This document shows, piece after piece, positions 1 through 10,491 of a DNA stretch of 64,000 bases. The first letter of the stretch is position 1. Every line of letters starts with the position of its first letter. The notes beneath the pieces were generated by a model. That model was given only the letters and a program-made list of their open reading frames with translations, searched no databases and was not told the DNA's origin. The stretch lies in NCBI GenBank assembly GCA_002104905.1, contig MCFE01000140.1, positions 1-64,000 of the forward strand, given 5' to 3'. A program made the translations under genes and the position numbers. The stretch comes from Basidiobolus meristosporus CBS 931.73. Taxonomy: Eukaryota > Basidiobolomycota > Basidiobolomycetes > Basidiobolales > Basidiobolaceae.

Positions 1-560
1 CCTGCATCTCAAGTTTTACGGTCATACGGTGGGCCACAGTTCCACCAAACGATCGTATAGTCCATGGGACTGAATGAGTCGTATTTGATCAATGTAATTA
101 CCTGCCAAAGTGTCGATGCTTGTATACTGTAATATAAGTGCCTTGCAAGACCAACCAAGGATCAGCACAATCCGAATATGGGGTGAATACAGAACAATGG
201 AGACCGGTTGCCATTTGGTTTGACAGGCAGCATCACACTGCATGCATCCTCATGATTAATATCTTGTTACGGACCTATTCTTCCATGATGGGAGCTTGGA
301 ACATTGTTCTCAACTTCAGTTCGAATCCTGCCTTTCAAATAGACCGCGAGCAATGAATGAACACCAAGGATGTAGAAGTTGTCATAACGCCCAACCTTTT
401 CGATATTAAGGAGCTCCTCCCAGATGGTATCTCGCCAACGGACATTGGTACGGGTTAAATAGTCGTGTACGACACCAGTTCCACCGATATGAAGCCCACC
501 AAGAGCCCCAATGGCACTGGCTTCCCGTGCGAGTCTAATAAGGTCCACCACCACCTACAA
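1..560 (-). pseudogene. NRPS C-terminal remnant: carrier (T) domain followed by thioesterase (TE) start
   Basis: Read on the minus strand, 554-267 gives a carrier-protein pattern: an [17 protein letters not shown]-like stretch, then LGVHSLLAV, where the Ser would carry phosphopantetheine (usual form LGGHSLLA). Further down, 243-22 gives PLFCIHPIFGL, then LAGNYIDQIRLIQSHG. These are the typical opening of an NRPS type I thioesterase and the segment just before its GxSxGG nucleophile. A stop follows FGLC and the frame changes between the two parts, so this copy is dead. The window edge cuts it off, and the catalytic Ser of the TE would lie beyond position 1 or be lost. Upstream (592-843) no adenylation-domain motif could be recognised. 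Confidence 0.6.
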
Positions 561-1419
561 ACGTATCCACTTGCGTTTTCCCTCTATCTGCCTATAGGCC
601 TCGGCCCATCAAATCAAGGGGGATTGGGGTGATCTTCATCAAACCCTCACCCTGGGCTTGGCGCATGTAGGGTTCTAGTACCAACATTTCACTCCCTGAC
701 TTCAGTGGCCACAGTACTGCCATAAAGAAGTGAGGTCCACAAGCTGATGACGGTCGCGTCGAAGGAGAGTGATGATAGCCCAACAGTACCTTGCCTAGAT
801 GCATATATTCGCACTGCCTGGTGCAAATAGTTACACACGCCACTACGGGGGACCAAAACTCTTGGTAGTATATATGAGATAAGGATTGCTCTTGGTTGTA
901 ATGATGTGATGGAAGAACATTAGAGCGTAAATATCCTAGATATTGTCTATTCCCTCTTGTACTTGATTCAAGATAAAACCAATTTCCCTCTGAGTTAAGT
1001 TGATGAGTGGTGGCACTTCAGAGTAATTTGAGTAGTGTTATTAATGAGGCTACATGGTGCTGATGTTATTGTTATAGGGTCCAAATTAAGAGATTGGGCA
1101 ACTACATTTGAGGAAGGTCTCTCAAAACTTTAATGAATTAACAAGTCCAACTTAACATGATGAAGGTGCTTAATCAATTGTACAGCTAGCAGAGCATGAT
1201 CTCCTGGCATGAAAAAGCTGTCATGACATACAACTTTCTCAATTCCAAGAAGCACATTCTAGATCTCAGCTTAAGTCTGTGCTATTGCTGGGCAAACTAT
1301 ATCATCTGTGAATATTAATAGGTACTTTAACAAATGGAAATGTCCATTAATGCTTAACTACAACCCTTTTCTATTCTCTCAGTTAAGGCCTCACCACCAC
1401 AGTCAAGTGACCTTACCAT
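561..1419. other. no recognisable gene
   Basis: An 83-codon frame at 592-843 (minus) lies where an adenylation domain would be expected upstream of the NRPS remnant, but no core motif was found in it. The rest is AT-rich and shows no coding pattern. Confidence 0.4.
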
Positions 1420-1424
1420 TACCT

Positions 1425-1770
1425 TGTAAAAATTTGGAATTCCACCTAAATATTCACTTAACTTAGTCACTTAGATCATTACCTTCAAATCCTAGAGAAT
1501 ACTGACAAAATTTCTAGTTGGGATTTACTTAGAATATATTCACCAAAATATCAGGTACCCAGAACATGAGTATTAGATAAGTTGCCCAAACAGCCCTAAA
1601 CTGTGCGCACATGTTCTTGGGACCTGCCTAAACATATTCTGTGTGCTTGTTATGCCAAGATCATGTAAAAGTACCAATACTACCTTTATATTCAATAAAT
1701 CATAAAGTTAAAATCACATAAACTACTTGCTCTCCCAATCACTTCTAATATTGCCCAGACTCTTACAACA
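1425..1770 (+). repeat. solo LTR of the copia family, with 5-bp target duplication
   Basis: The sequence is collinear with the two LTRs of the copia element at 35,993-40,669. Shared landmarks are CACCTAAATATTCAC near the start, GGTACCCAGAACAT in the middle, TTCAATAAATCAT, and the end CTCTTACAACA. It starts with TG (TGTAAAAATTTG) and ends with CA. The 5-mer TACCT occurs directly before (1,420-1,424) and directly after (1,771-1,775), so this is a solo LTR left by LTR-LTR recombination. Compared with the family consensus, the first three bases of the duplicated TGTTGT start are missing. Confidence 0.88.
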
Positions 1771-1775
1771 TACCT

Positions 1776-2650
1776 AGCATAATGACTTTATTCTTGCTTC
1801 CTTGCTGGCACCAAATATCATAGGATGGTCATCATATGCTTTGGGTATAAGTCAACTGAGTTTTTGGACATCCATAAGAGAGAAAATAAGCCAAATATCA
1901 GCTAAATCTTGGTATAATATCAGCAGAATTCCAAATTTCCAAAAATAAACAACTTTTCATATCTCAGGTTCTTGCTGTTTTGCTGACAAGCAGACTTACT
2001 CTCCAGGAGAGGGCTAAGCTGACTAATATCCATATCAATTGTTTTAATTAATCACTCACTGCTTCCACATTTATGTACAACTGAGAAATTGAAGGAAAAG
2101 CACTAGCATATTGACAGCAATATACTGACAGAATACCTGCAAAATATCATATAAAATACAAACACAAGTCTTTTGAAAGGGGAGCTCAGGGTGCAAATTA
2201 TTCTAACAATATTTGTATGGTGTCCTGATAAAACCAAGACTTCCTGCTGATAGGAATAAAGCCCTGTGATGGTCTTTTAACAGGATGATCAAAGTTTTAT
2301 TTCATGGAGTGGCATATTTAACATTGTGGAATCATTCCAAGTGTTGCCAATAAAGCTCATTAGGACCCTGGTCAATGTACAAATTCTGACCTTCTTGCAC
2401 TAAATCAACAACAAACTAAGCAGATTGAAGCACAAATGTGGGGGCCATTTTGTTGAGCATCCTCAGCCAATAAGGTATTAGTAGTCCATCTAGCCCAGTG
2501 TTATCCAACACCAACACTAACTTCAGGAGTACACACCAGTGTAGGTAAGTTTATTTATTGGACCAAATGGTCTCACACTACATTAATGAATAATGGGTAT
2601 GGCTTTGAACAATTTTATTTGAGACATTTAAATACTTATCCTAATATCTG
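1776..2650. other. AT-rich stretch without recognisable gene
   Basis: No frame of more than about 60 codons and no similarity to the other repeats in the window was seen. It may include the 3' flank or terminal part of the piggyBac-type element that follows. Confidence 0.4.
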
Positions 2651-2657
2651 TAAAGAG

Positions 2658-3817
2658 TTACTGAGCATTATTTGTTTTCTCATATACCACCTTCAAGTAC
2701 TTAGTATAGCAGTCTTTACACACTGGATGACCAGGGTTGCAACTACATGAGAACTCAACCATAGTGCCTGTAACATGAGCAGCAGTACAAGCTAATCTAC
2801 AACACTTTAAGCCATAACCTTCACTCATTGACAGGTAAGTGTGGTTTTCATCCCTTCTGGGTTGCCTCTGGCTACCCAGTGGTCCCTTGATGTCTGTACC
2901 AGCCCAATTCTTATAATATTGCAAGAACTTGTATGCTAAGACACTGTTGCAGGAGGAGTGAAGTGACAACCACACTTTTGATAAGAAAATATATGATAAG
3001 AACAATAAGCATTTGCTTCACAGATACCCAGGATGAATCCATAGAAGTGCAACTCCCATTTTTCTGTAGATATAACATCATGGTAAGATGACAAATTCTC
3101 TCAAAGGTTATTAGCAGCATCAACCAAACCTACAAATATAGTAAATTGAGCACATGCTGTTTCTTCAAGACAGGATTTTACTTACTTCTATGGGTCTCAT
3201 ATTGTTCAACCACTTCAGGTTGCTGAATAGTTATCACTCCACCATCCAGTAAGCCTTATTGTGCTGCACAAAAAAATAAATTCATTGGTCACAGGAGGCG
3301 CACACAAAGATTCTCCTGCCCCTTGTCTTATTCTTAGTGAAGTGAGCACCATACTAGTTGCCAACACTAGCAGCAACAACAGCGGTAGGCATACCAGATG
3401 GCCAGTAGCAGCGCTTAGTCACTTGCATAATGGAATACAGACCAAGTTCAGCCAACATCATTGTCATATTTGGGGATCCAAACCAAGAGTCAGCAATAAC
3501 TAATAAAACGACGGCTTGACTAGTCGCTTGACAATGGAAGTCAACTTGGACATACCAAGATCACTGTCATTTTCCTTCTGTAGCCAATCACTCCCTGTAT
3601 CTATTCTCGGGATACAAGTAGTGTGATAGTCTGCTAAAGTCTTGAATTCCTGTCCGATGGGACTTTCATAAGTTTGGGCAAACCAGCACCTAGCCATTGA
3701 TTTGTCAATGACCAAATACTTGCAGGGCTCCAAGTAAGTTTTCATATGTTCATTAAAGGCATCAACAGTGGATTTAAGCTGATACAGTGCATTGATGCTC
3801 TTGGGAAGGGATTTCAA
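2658..3817 (-). pseudogene. piggyBac-type DDE transposase, decayed
   Basis: On the minus strand, 3,817-3,500 encodes a segment ending with LEPCKYLVIDKSMARCWF, matching the second-Asp block of piggyBac transposases (usually ...SIDESM..FKGR). After a frame change, 3,503-3,261 encodes LVIADSWFGSPNMTMMLAEL and GLYSIMQVTKR, the third-Asp block (DSWF) followed by the usual small hydrophobic helix. The 3' part (3,005-2,658) ends in a Cys-rich segment, FSCSCNPGHPVCKDCYTKYL, which fits the C-terminal Cys-rich DNA-binding domain of the family. Frames are broken at least twice by stops, so it is inactive. The N-terminal part upstream of 3,820 could not be recognised with confidence. Confidence 0.72.
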
Positions 3818-3819
3818 GA

Positions 3820-5430
3820 ATGTGCATTCTCAGAATATCTTCAAAGTTAATGTTCATTAAGAAACAACAAGATCCTTGCTTCTAGCAAGCTTTTTGGCTT
3901 GGTTGATGCAATCCACATCACGTACTCGGCAAATGTAATGTCAGTCCAGGGGCCAATGCTAGTTGTAAAACGAATATAATGCATTATCAAAACAACTCCA
4001 AAAAAGAAATATTCAGATTCTTGTTTATCAGAATATGATATGAAATCAACAAAGAAAGACACCCATTCAGAAAACACATTTATATTTATGTTTATAAACA
4101 TGCTTAAAATACTTTGGCCCTTTAGCTTCATTTCTGTTGTAACAAACACTATCGGCCCCTTCACTTGGACACTGAGTTTGGAGATGTTGGGAATGTATGC
4201 ACCTTCTCCGGTGTCCGGACCAATCCCTTAAGCCATATCGCTTACCTCGCTGTTTGCAGCGAAGGTACTCTCGCAGGCAATGTACAACCATCCTTTGCAA
4301 ATTACCAGCAACGAATCCATATATGTATATAACCCAAAATATGTGTAGATCTTGGTAAGATGGCATGTGTACTTATTTCCGAGTCTGATGGATTGAAATT
4401 TGGTGATATGGTGGAGACAGTGACTTACTGATCGTCGTTGTGGTTGTGCTAATACTTCACTTGTTAGCCTGCATTCCTTATCGTGTTCCAAGATTGCGCA
4501 ATATAGCATCATAAACATTATAATAATATGGCTACGGTTTGCCCTTAAGGGTAGTGTAAATTCCCTCGCATATTAGTATTCAATAAGCCAGTAACTAATC
4601 ATGGATATCTTCTAGTGCTTCTGCTCCAAACTGACCATTTCTTTTCAAAAGCTGGCTTACCAGTGGTTGAATTTGCCTTGTTGCTACTCTAGCTTTGAAC
4701 CGGTGGCTACCCATACCTGCCAGTTTTGTGGGCTTTTATTCAGCCACTCCTGCTTCCTAAACTACCTGGAGACCCTGAGTGGCATACATTTTTGTATTTA
4801 GGGATTTCCATGCAAGCATATGATCATTTATTTCTTAATAGAACCTACCTCAAAACCAACAAGTGCAAAGGAAAAACTGAAAATGTGTTGATGACTTAGA
4901 GTGAACCTACTGGAAGCTCCTCACTAGCATCAATGGATCACGTTTGATCATCAGTGTCTAGCAACCCATTGGGGCCACACAACTGTGTATAAACCCAAGG
5001 CCTTACCATATTGAGGTATAACTATATGAAGACCACTATCTTCTGCTTCCATATACAAAGCAAAGAACCTAACCATTGATTTTTTAATAGTTTGGGATTT
5101 CTTGGTAACAGTTAGGTGGAGAGCCCAACACAAGAATTTGGGCAGCTAGAAGACTAGCACAATATTCACATGTTGATTTGTTACTAAATATCTATACATG
5201 AGGTAGGATGGATGCTTAGAACGCGTAGAGAAGAGTCTTAGGAAGTGGTGTATAGAGTTTGGAGTCATTGCAATGAGTTTGATAATCTTGATAACTGACT
5301 ATAGGCTTTGTCATATATATGAGCTACGAAGTAATATTCCACAATACTGAAACTTTAAATTGTCAGATGTTGGCGGCAAAGAAAAAGGCATTACGGAACA
5401 TATGGTGATACAAGGTACCATTTTGGCAAC
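3820..5430. other. transposon flank and intergenic DNA, no supported gene
   Basis: Minus-strand frames at 3,847-4,164, 4,067-4,366 and 4,228-4,518 may be the decayed N-terminal half of the piggyBac-type transposase, but no motif confirms this. Another 60-codon minus-strand frame at 4,951-5,133 is not recognised. No TTAA-flanked terminal inverted repeat was located. Confidence 0.35.
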
Positions 5431-5528
5431 ACTCTTTGCCGCAGTTATATCACAATAGAATTCGAGGTTGGGAAAGAACCTCGTACACTCTACCAGTATT
5501 TTCTCACTTTTGGCGACATAACGACAAA

Positions 5529-5861
5529 ATGGATTCTCTACAGGTGGGGGATATGTTTTGGGTATTTGCTGCTGCGGAAAAGGTACTCAGCTGCAATGAC
5601 AACGATGAGCTCTGTTTTGTCGACGCCTCGACTGTATCGTTGGATGAGCAAGTACTTCTGCTATGCGGTAATAAAAGACAAAGGGACAGCTTCTACTTGA
5701 CCTTCAAGCACAAGAGGGGCTTTCTTGGCACAAATTCGAACGGAAGGCTGATCAACGGCTTGCCATTCTATAGCAGAGGTTGCTTTACGACAGAAAGCTT
5801 TTCAAAAGCACTTGGTTGCCAGTTTACAATACGCAAGCAGCCTACAACTGATCAAGACTAG
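5529..5861 (+). CDS. small protein of unknown function (110 aa)
   Basis: The reading frame starts at the ATG giving MDSLQVGDMFWVF and stops at TAG (5,859-5,861). The frame is open further upstream but has no earlier ATG, so this is the natural start unless an upstream exon exists. The product is soluble, has no signal peptide or membrane segment, and alternates short hydrophobic strands with polar loops. The stretch FYLTFKHKRGFLG followed by GRL loosely resembles one beta-trefoil/fascin-like repeat, but this is too weak to assign. It lies about 375 bp upstream of the acyltransferase gene on the same strand. Base composition fits the gene island, so it is more likely a real gene than chance. 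Confidence 0.45.
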   Translation: MDSLQVGDMFWVFAAAEKVLSCNDNDELCFVDASTVSLDEQVLLLCGNKRQRDSFYLTFKHKRGFLGTNSNGRLINGLPFYSRGCFTTESFSKALGCQFTIRKQPTTDQD

Positions 5862-6158
5862 GAGTAATGTGTAGTTGACGCAACCGAAGCAAACCAACAT
5901 TCACTAATCAACAATAAAGTAAATAAATCACGTTGTTCCAATTTGACCAGTATCTCATCAATGCGCATAGACCTTGCTATTGAGGCAATTGGTCAAGCCT
6001 AAGTCATGGATTCAGAATGCTTTAATGCAGCAAAGTTGTTTCGTTGGCGTTTTTCGGGAAAGTTGGTACAAACTAGAGATGTTTATCAAGACAATAGGAT
6101 GCGGGTGCTAATCAGGACTGTATGGCAATGTGATAAATAGGACTTGGCTACCAACCTG

Positions 6159-6168
6159 TATAAATAGG
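6159..6168 (+). promoter_or_regulatory. TATA box of the acyltransferase gene
   Basis: TATAAATAGG lies 77 bp upstream of the chosen ATG, at a normal distance for transcription starting just before the gene. It supports the start at 6,236 over any start further upstream. Confidence 0.55.
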
Positions 6169-6235
6169 ACTATTCCCGGTCTAATTAAACTCATTGAGCG
6201 CTTATAAACAACGTATTATACAAGCCACTGCTACT

Positions 6236-7537
6236 ATGATGGTCGGGTCACCGTTTCGTTTGCTCCAGCCGGCTACGCCACTTCCTTCGCAAGCAATCCA
6301 GCTTAATGATGTTGATTTATTTCAACTGCCGTTCTATGTCTATCCTACATTCATCTTCCGGAATGATGATCGGTTGTCCCAGTTTCTACCCACCGAGAAG
6401 TTGATAGAAGGCTTGCGACAAGCCTTGAACCACTTTCCAATTCTGTACGGCCGCCTAGGCAGGACTGCGGCTGATGGGGTTGAGGTTCAGCCTTCCGGTG
6501 AAGGTGTTCCGGTCTATGAAAGCCAGACGGATACCAGTGTGCAGGATCTTGAGCCTCATTGGTGCTGTTCGGATATCCCAGTGGATTCAGATAGCTACAA
6601 ATTGGATGCGCAACAAGGGGATCCACTATGCGTAGTACAGATCACTCGTTTCGCTGGCAATACGGGAATTGCCCTCACGGTGATTTTACACCATTTCTGT
6701 GTGGACATCTTCAGTGCTGCTCAATTCACTCGCACATGGGCCGACTTCGTGCGCGGGTGCAGTCCACCTGAGTGTGTACAAAACCGAGCTCTACTTCAAG
6801 CAAGACCCACTGGTAATTCCACCCCGCCACCCTCTGTTGACACCTCCGCTTCGATGCAAAAGCCGAGAACGGTGGCGTTGGTTCTTGCCTCCGCGAAGAA
6901 CCTGAACAAGCTCAAGGAGGATGTGCAGGCCACCCTGCCTGCTGGGGAGAAGTTTTCGGTCCCGTGGATCTCGACACTGGATGCCCTGCATGCACTGCTA
7001 ATCGATGGATACCTACGTTTCGATGATTCGGGCGACGACCGTATCATCGCGGTGCAAGTCAACATTCGAAACCGGGCACCAAGCAGAATCCCAGCGAACT
7101 ACTTTGGAAATGCAGTGCTTCCCATCACGATTCAGGTAAGCGCCAAAGACGTGCTATCCCAGCCATTAGGCTATGTCGCAGCAAAAGTTCGCCACGAAAT
7201 CAACCAGCTGGACGAGGAGGCAGTGCTGGCCATGATCGATCGACTTGGCGATGACCCATTCGGGTGGCCAACACACGAATCATTGATGCGTACCTTCAAC
7301 ACGATGGACCTTGGCCTGACTGATTGGTCCAAAGCGAATCTATACGCCATTGACTTTGGCCACGGCCCACCAACTAGGTTCAGGGTGGCTAAGCGTAAAC
7401 AAGGCCCTCCTGCTATGTACATAGAAACCCCGCCGGATCTCGACGGCCTTGAGATATTCGTGACGATCCCAACCGATTTCTTTGAGCAATTCAGAACCGA
7501 TCCGCAGCTTAACAAATACCTAACCATCCTGAGCTAG
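6236..7537 (+). CDS. BAHD-type acyltransferase (transferase family)
   Basis: A single-exon gene of 433 codons. The family transfers acyl groups from acyl-CoA to an alcohol or amine, usually in secondary metabolism, in the cytosol. Both hallmark motifs are visible: HHFCVD at residues 152-157 (HHxxxD, catalytic His) and DFGHG at 373-377 (the DFGWG structural motif, here with His for Trp). The N-terminal block (PFYVYPTFIF... LRQALNHFPILYGRLG) is typical of fungal members, and the length matches the family. The start is the first of two adjacent ATGs after a TATA box; the open frame upstream has no ATG. AATAAA occurs just after the stop, followed by three copies of a 34-bp repeat. The acyl acceptor cannot be predicted. 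Confidence 0.88.
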   Translation: MMVGSPFRLLQPATPLPSQAIQLNDVDLFQLPFYVYPTFIFRNDDRLSQFLPTEKLIEGLRQALNHFPILYGRLGRTAADGVEVQPSGEGVPVYESQTDTSVQDLEPHWCCSDIPVDSDSYKLDAQQGDPLCVVQITRFAGNTGIALTVILHHFCVDIFSAAQFTRTWADFVRGCSPPECVQNRALLQARPTGNSTPPPSVDTSASMQKPRTVALVLASAKNLNKLKEDVQATLPAGEKFSVPWISTLDALHALLIDGYLRFDDSGDDRIIAVQVNIRNRAPSRIPANYFGNAVLPITIQVSAKDVLSQPLGYVAAKVRHEINQLDEEAVLAMIDRLGDDPFGWPTHESLMRTFNTMDLGLTDWSKANLYAIDFGHGPPTRFRVAKRKQGPPAMYIETPPDLDGLEIFVTIPTDFFEQFRTDPQLNKYLTILS

Positions 7538-7561
7538 AAATGCAATAAACTTTCCGAACGT

Positions 7562-7655
7562 CAATGCTATTATTCAGCCCATTTATGGTTACTTTCAACG
7601 CTATTATTTAGCCCATTTATGATTACTTTCAATGCTATTATTCAGTCCATTTATC
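7562..7655 (+). repeat. 34-bp tandem repeat, 2.8 copies
   Basis: Three units begin at 7,562, 7,596 and 7,630, each opening with CAAYGCTATTATT and differing at only a few positions; the third is truncated after about 25 bp. The array starts 25 bp after the acyltransferase stop codon, so it probably lies in its 3' untranslated region or just beyond. Confidence 0.85.
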
Positions 7656-7831
7656 AATGCTCGCGACATATATACAGTGTAACGAGATATGATTCAGCTA
7701 ACTAGCACCAGTAATACATCCGTGGTGATGACTATAGTATTAGACAGTATGACGGATATCATTGTGGCTTGTCTACGTTTAGGGTTGCAACGTTTCAGAA
7801 TGAGGAATGCTCGTTTCAAGGGCCGATTCCA

Positions 7832-7840
7832 TATATAAAG
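7832..7840 (+). promoter_or_regulatory. TATA box of the small secreted protein gene
   Basis: TATATAAAG lies 43 bp before the ATG at 7,875. The spacing implies a very short 5' leader and supports this start codon. Confidence 0.55.
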
Positions 7841-7874
7841 GGTTGGTTGCAGATTGGCAGCTACTGCCAAAGAA

Positions 7875-8267
7875 ATGAGGTTCTCTCTCCCCTACGCTTC
7901 CACTTTGTTGCTCCTTGTTCAGGGTATCCACTGCATGGATCAGCGCACGGAAGTTCGAGTGAAAGTGGATGTGGATAATAAGATATACAATGACGAAAGG
8001 AATGTCGAGCCTTTCTCCCTGTTTCTTCGCGACACTGACAAGCTGCTAGGGCGTTTCAGAGAGGAGATCCGAGCCGAACACGAACGCCGGGTGCGCTCTC
8101 GGCACCAAGCGTTGCATAAGATCAGCATCCTAGAGGAAGAGATCAAGCGTCGTTGGAACCACGCAAGGAAGCATCTTCCCTACCACAGACATAGCAGATG
8201 GGAAAAGCAGGTTAACAACCTTCTCCACATGCTTCGAAAAGTTCGAAAGATGATCAAGAACCTATGA
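7875..8267 (+). CDS. small secreted, basic, helical protein (130 aa)
   Basis: The start is MRFSLPYASTLLLLVQGIHC: a basic residue, a run of hydrophobic residues and a small/Cys boundary, i.e. a classical signal peptide of about 19-20 residues. The mature part is rich in Lys, Arg, Glu and His with leucines spaced as in a coiled coil (for example KLLGRFREEIRAEHERR and LLHMLRKVRKMIKNL) and ends in a strongly basic helix. No Cys pairs or enzyme motifs are visible. It has its own TATA box and AATAAA is found shortly after the stop. It could be a secreted effector-like or wall-associated protein; this is inference from size and signal peptide only. Confidence 0.65.
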   Translation: MRFSLPYASTLLLLVQGIHCMDQRTEVRVKVDVDNKIYNDERNVEPFSLFLRDTDKLLGRFREEIRAEHERRVRSRHQALHKISILEEEIKRRWNHARKHLPYHRHSRWEKQVNNLLHMLRKVRKMIKNL

Positions 8268-8702
8268 TCAGCAACTTCGCAATAAATATTCTGATTCACA
8301 GCCCAATTTGATTAGCAGTCTTTTGAAGAGTAAACGTGATAGGTTCACAGTTGGAGGAACGAATAAGACTTGTGGAGAGCGGCACCCTGCATCATAAACA
8401 CCTAGCTTACATTGAAAGCGCTCTCACTGGCCACCACACTGTGTAAGAAGCTCTGATCTGCAACATGCAGTCAGTCTTGTGTTCGTAATGGCATCCAACC
8501 TGCAAAAGCTCTAGGAACACTCGACACTCCAATCAAATGAGACGTTGGTGGCTAATAAAATTTCCAGGCCTCCTGGTAACACTAGATAGATCAGGAAAAT
8601 GACGTTGCCAAGCGCATTATCCAGTCATCGGGGTTTAAAAGCACTCCTTTGGCTCGGAAACCTAGGAAACGTTCTCGGTGCTACTAGCTAATACCAATTA
8701 TT
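8268..8702. other. intergenic region upstream of SSADH
   Basis: Holds the AATAAA signal for the secreted-protein gene at about 8,281 and presumably the promoter of the dehydrogenase gene. No further reading frame is supported. Confidence 0.5.
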
Positions 8703-10320
8703 ATGATTCCACAAGTAATTCCCGTCCTGCGTGTTCGGCCAAACCCCTACTAATGGCTTGTGTTAGTTGGAAGGCAACAGTTTGCTCAAAGAAGCTGCTT
8801 TCATAAACGGCAAGTTCGTCGAGGCCTCTTCAAGCGAGCGCTACACAGTAAAAGGTCGAGAACAGTTGGCCAGGGCTATGGGAAACCCTCGACTAATCTT
8901 TGTGTTATACAGATCCCGCGACTGGTATGGCACTTGGAGAGGTACCTGAAATGAACGGTGAAGACTGCAAAGCTGCCATTGAAGTTGCCACTACTGCCTT
9001 CAAGACTTGGAAGAAAACCACCGCAAAGGTATGCGTTTGAAATTCAGTGCGGGGGGCTTGCCTAACGTTCGTGAATGGTAGTCGAGAAGCGACCTGTTGG
9101 AAAAATGGTATCAGCTTATAATCCAAAACAAAGAGCCCTTGGCGCAGATTCTTACTGCTGAGAACGGGAAAAATCTGGTGGAGGCCCGTGGGGAAATCGA
9201 CTACGGCGCCTCCTTCATTAAGTGGTTTGCTGAGGAAGCCCGTCGGTCATACGGAGACGTAATTCCCGCCCCAGCACCTGATAAGCGTCTCTTGGTGATC
9301 CAACAGCCTGTAGGCGTGGTGGGAGTCGTTACCCCTTGGAACTTCCCTAACGCCATGATCACGCGGAAGCTTGGCGCAGCCCTGGCGGCTGGATGCACAA
9401 CAGTTCTCAAGCCAGCACCAGAAACTCCATTCTCGGCACTGGCGCTCTGTGAGCTTGCCAATCAAGCAGGCATCCCAGCAGGGGTCATCAATATCGTCAC
9501 AACAAGCAAGTACACAAAAGAGGTAGGGAAGGAGCTAGCCACCAGCGAAAAAGTGCACAAATTGACCTTCACTGGGTCCACGGCGGTCGGCAAATTGCTG
9601 ATGGAGCAAGGAGCCTCAACCATCAAAAGAATCTCGTTGGAGCTGGGGGGAAATGCGCCGTTCCTTGTTTTCGACGATGCCGATTTAGATGCAGCAGTCG
9701 ACGGAGCGATTGCCTGCAAGTTCCGCAACACTGGACAGACCTGTGTATGTAGCAACCGAATGCTGATCCAATCGGGGATCTATGAGGAATTCTCCAGGAG
9801 ACTGATCGAGAAGGTGAAGAAGTTCAAGGTCGGGCATGGGTTTGAAGACGGGGTCACCCAAGGCCCGTTGATCACCGAGGCGGCGGTGGCCAAGGTGAAG
9901 CGGCATGTTGATGATGCCGTGTCCAAAGGAGCCACGCTTGCACACGGGGGTAGGCACATGGGAGGAAACTTCTATGAGCCCACTGTACTCCTAGACATGA
10001 ACACGTCGATGGTGATCTCTTCGGAAGAGACTTTCGGGCCAGTGGCCGCTCTATACAAATTCGAGAGCGAGGAGGAGGCCATTGAGCTGGCCAACGACAC
10101 ACCATTTGGATTGGCGGGGTACTTCTACAGCAGAGACATGGGTCGTATATGGCGAGTGGCTGAGGCGATGGAGGTTGGCATGGTGGGAGTGAATTCCGGA
10201 TCGGTGGGCTTCGAGTCGGCACCGTTCGGGGGCATCAAACAATCCGGACTAGGCCGCGAGGGCTCCAAATACGGGCTAGAGGAGTATCTGGAGAAGAAGC
10301 TCATTTGTATGACCATCTGA
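8703..10320 (+). CDS. UGA2: succinate-semialdehyde dehydrogenase [NAD(P)+], 4 exons
   Basis: Oxidises succinate semialdehyde to succinate, the last step of the GABA shunt. Exons inferred: 8,703-8,714, 8,767-8,854, 8,913-9,028 and 9,082-10,320, giving 484 codons, close to bacterial GabD and fungal Uga2. The first coding exon is only 12 nt (Met-Ile-Pro-Gln); its intron has a CTACTAAT branch site and a TTAG acceptor, and reading without it runs into TAG just before [21 protein letters not shown] hallmarks are present: TPWNFP (oxyanion Asn), FTGST (NAD loop), ELGGNAPF (general-base Glu) and GQTCVCSNR (catalytic Cys with the second Cys of the redox pair found in SSADH), and the typical [14 protein letters not shown] end. 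Introns rule out bacterial contamination. Confidence 0.93.
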
Positions 10321-10491
10321 GAACAACAGTGGCCAAACAAGGGCCCGTGGCTGATTGGTTGAGGCAATGTAGCTGATCATGAGTAGACAAAGACACTTGC
10401 ATTGAAAGCAGGTGCCACGATGCCAGCCTGGTGACTTTCAATAAATTCTGGCCCTGAGCCCAACCAGCGTTTCATTCATTTTCTCTTCCAA

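Noticed and set aside
4534-4547. CCCTTAAGGG as a TTAA-flanked piggyBac end.
   Set aside because: Element sequence would have to start with GGG rather than CCC, and no partner end was found.
8703-10320. SSADH as bacterial contamination or recent transfer because it resembles bacterial GabD closely.
   Set aside because: Three introns with fungal signals and fungal neighbours; the family is strongly conserved everywhere.
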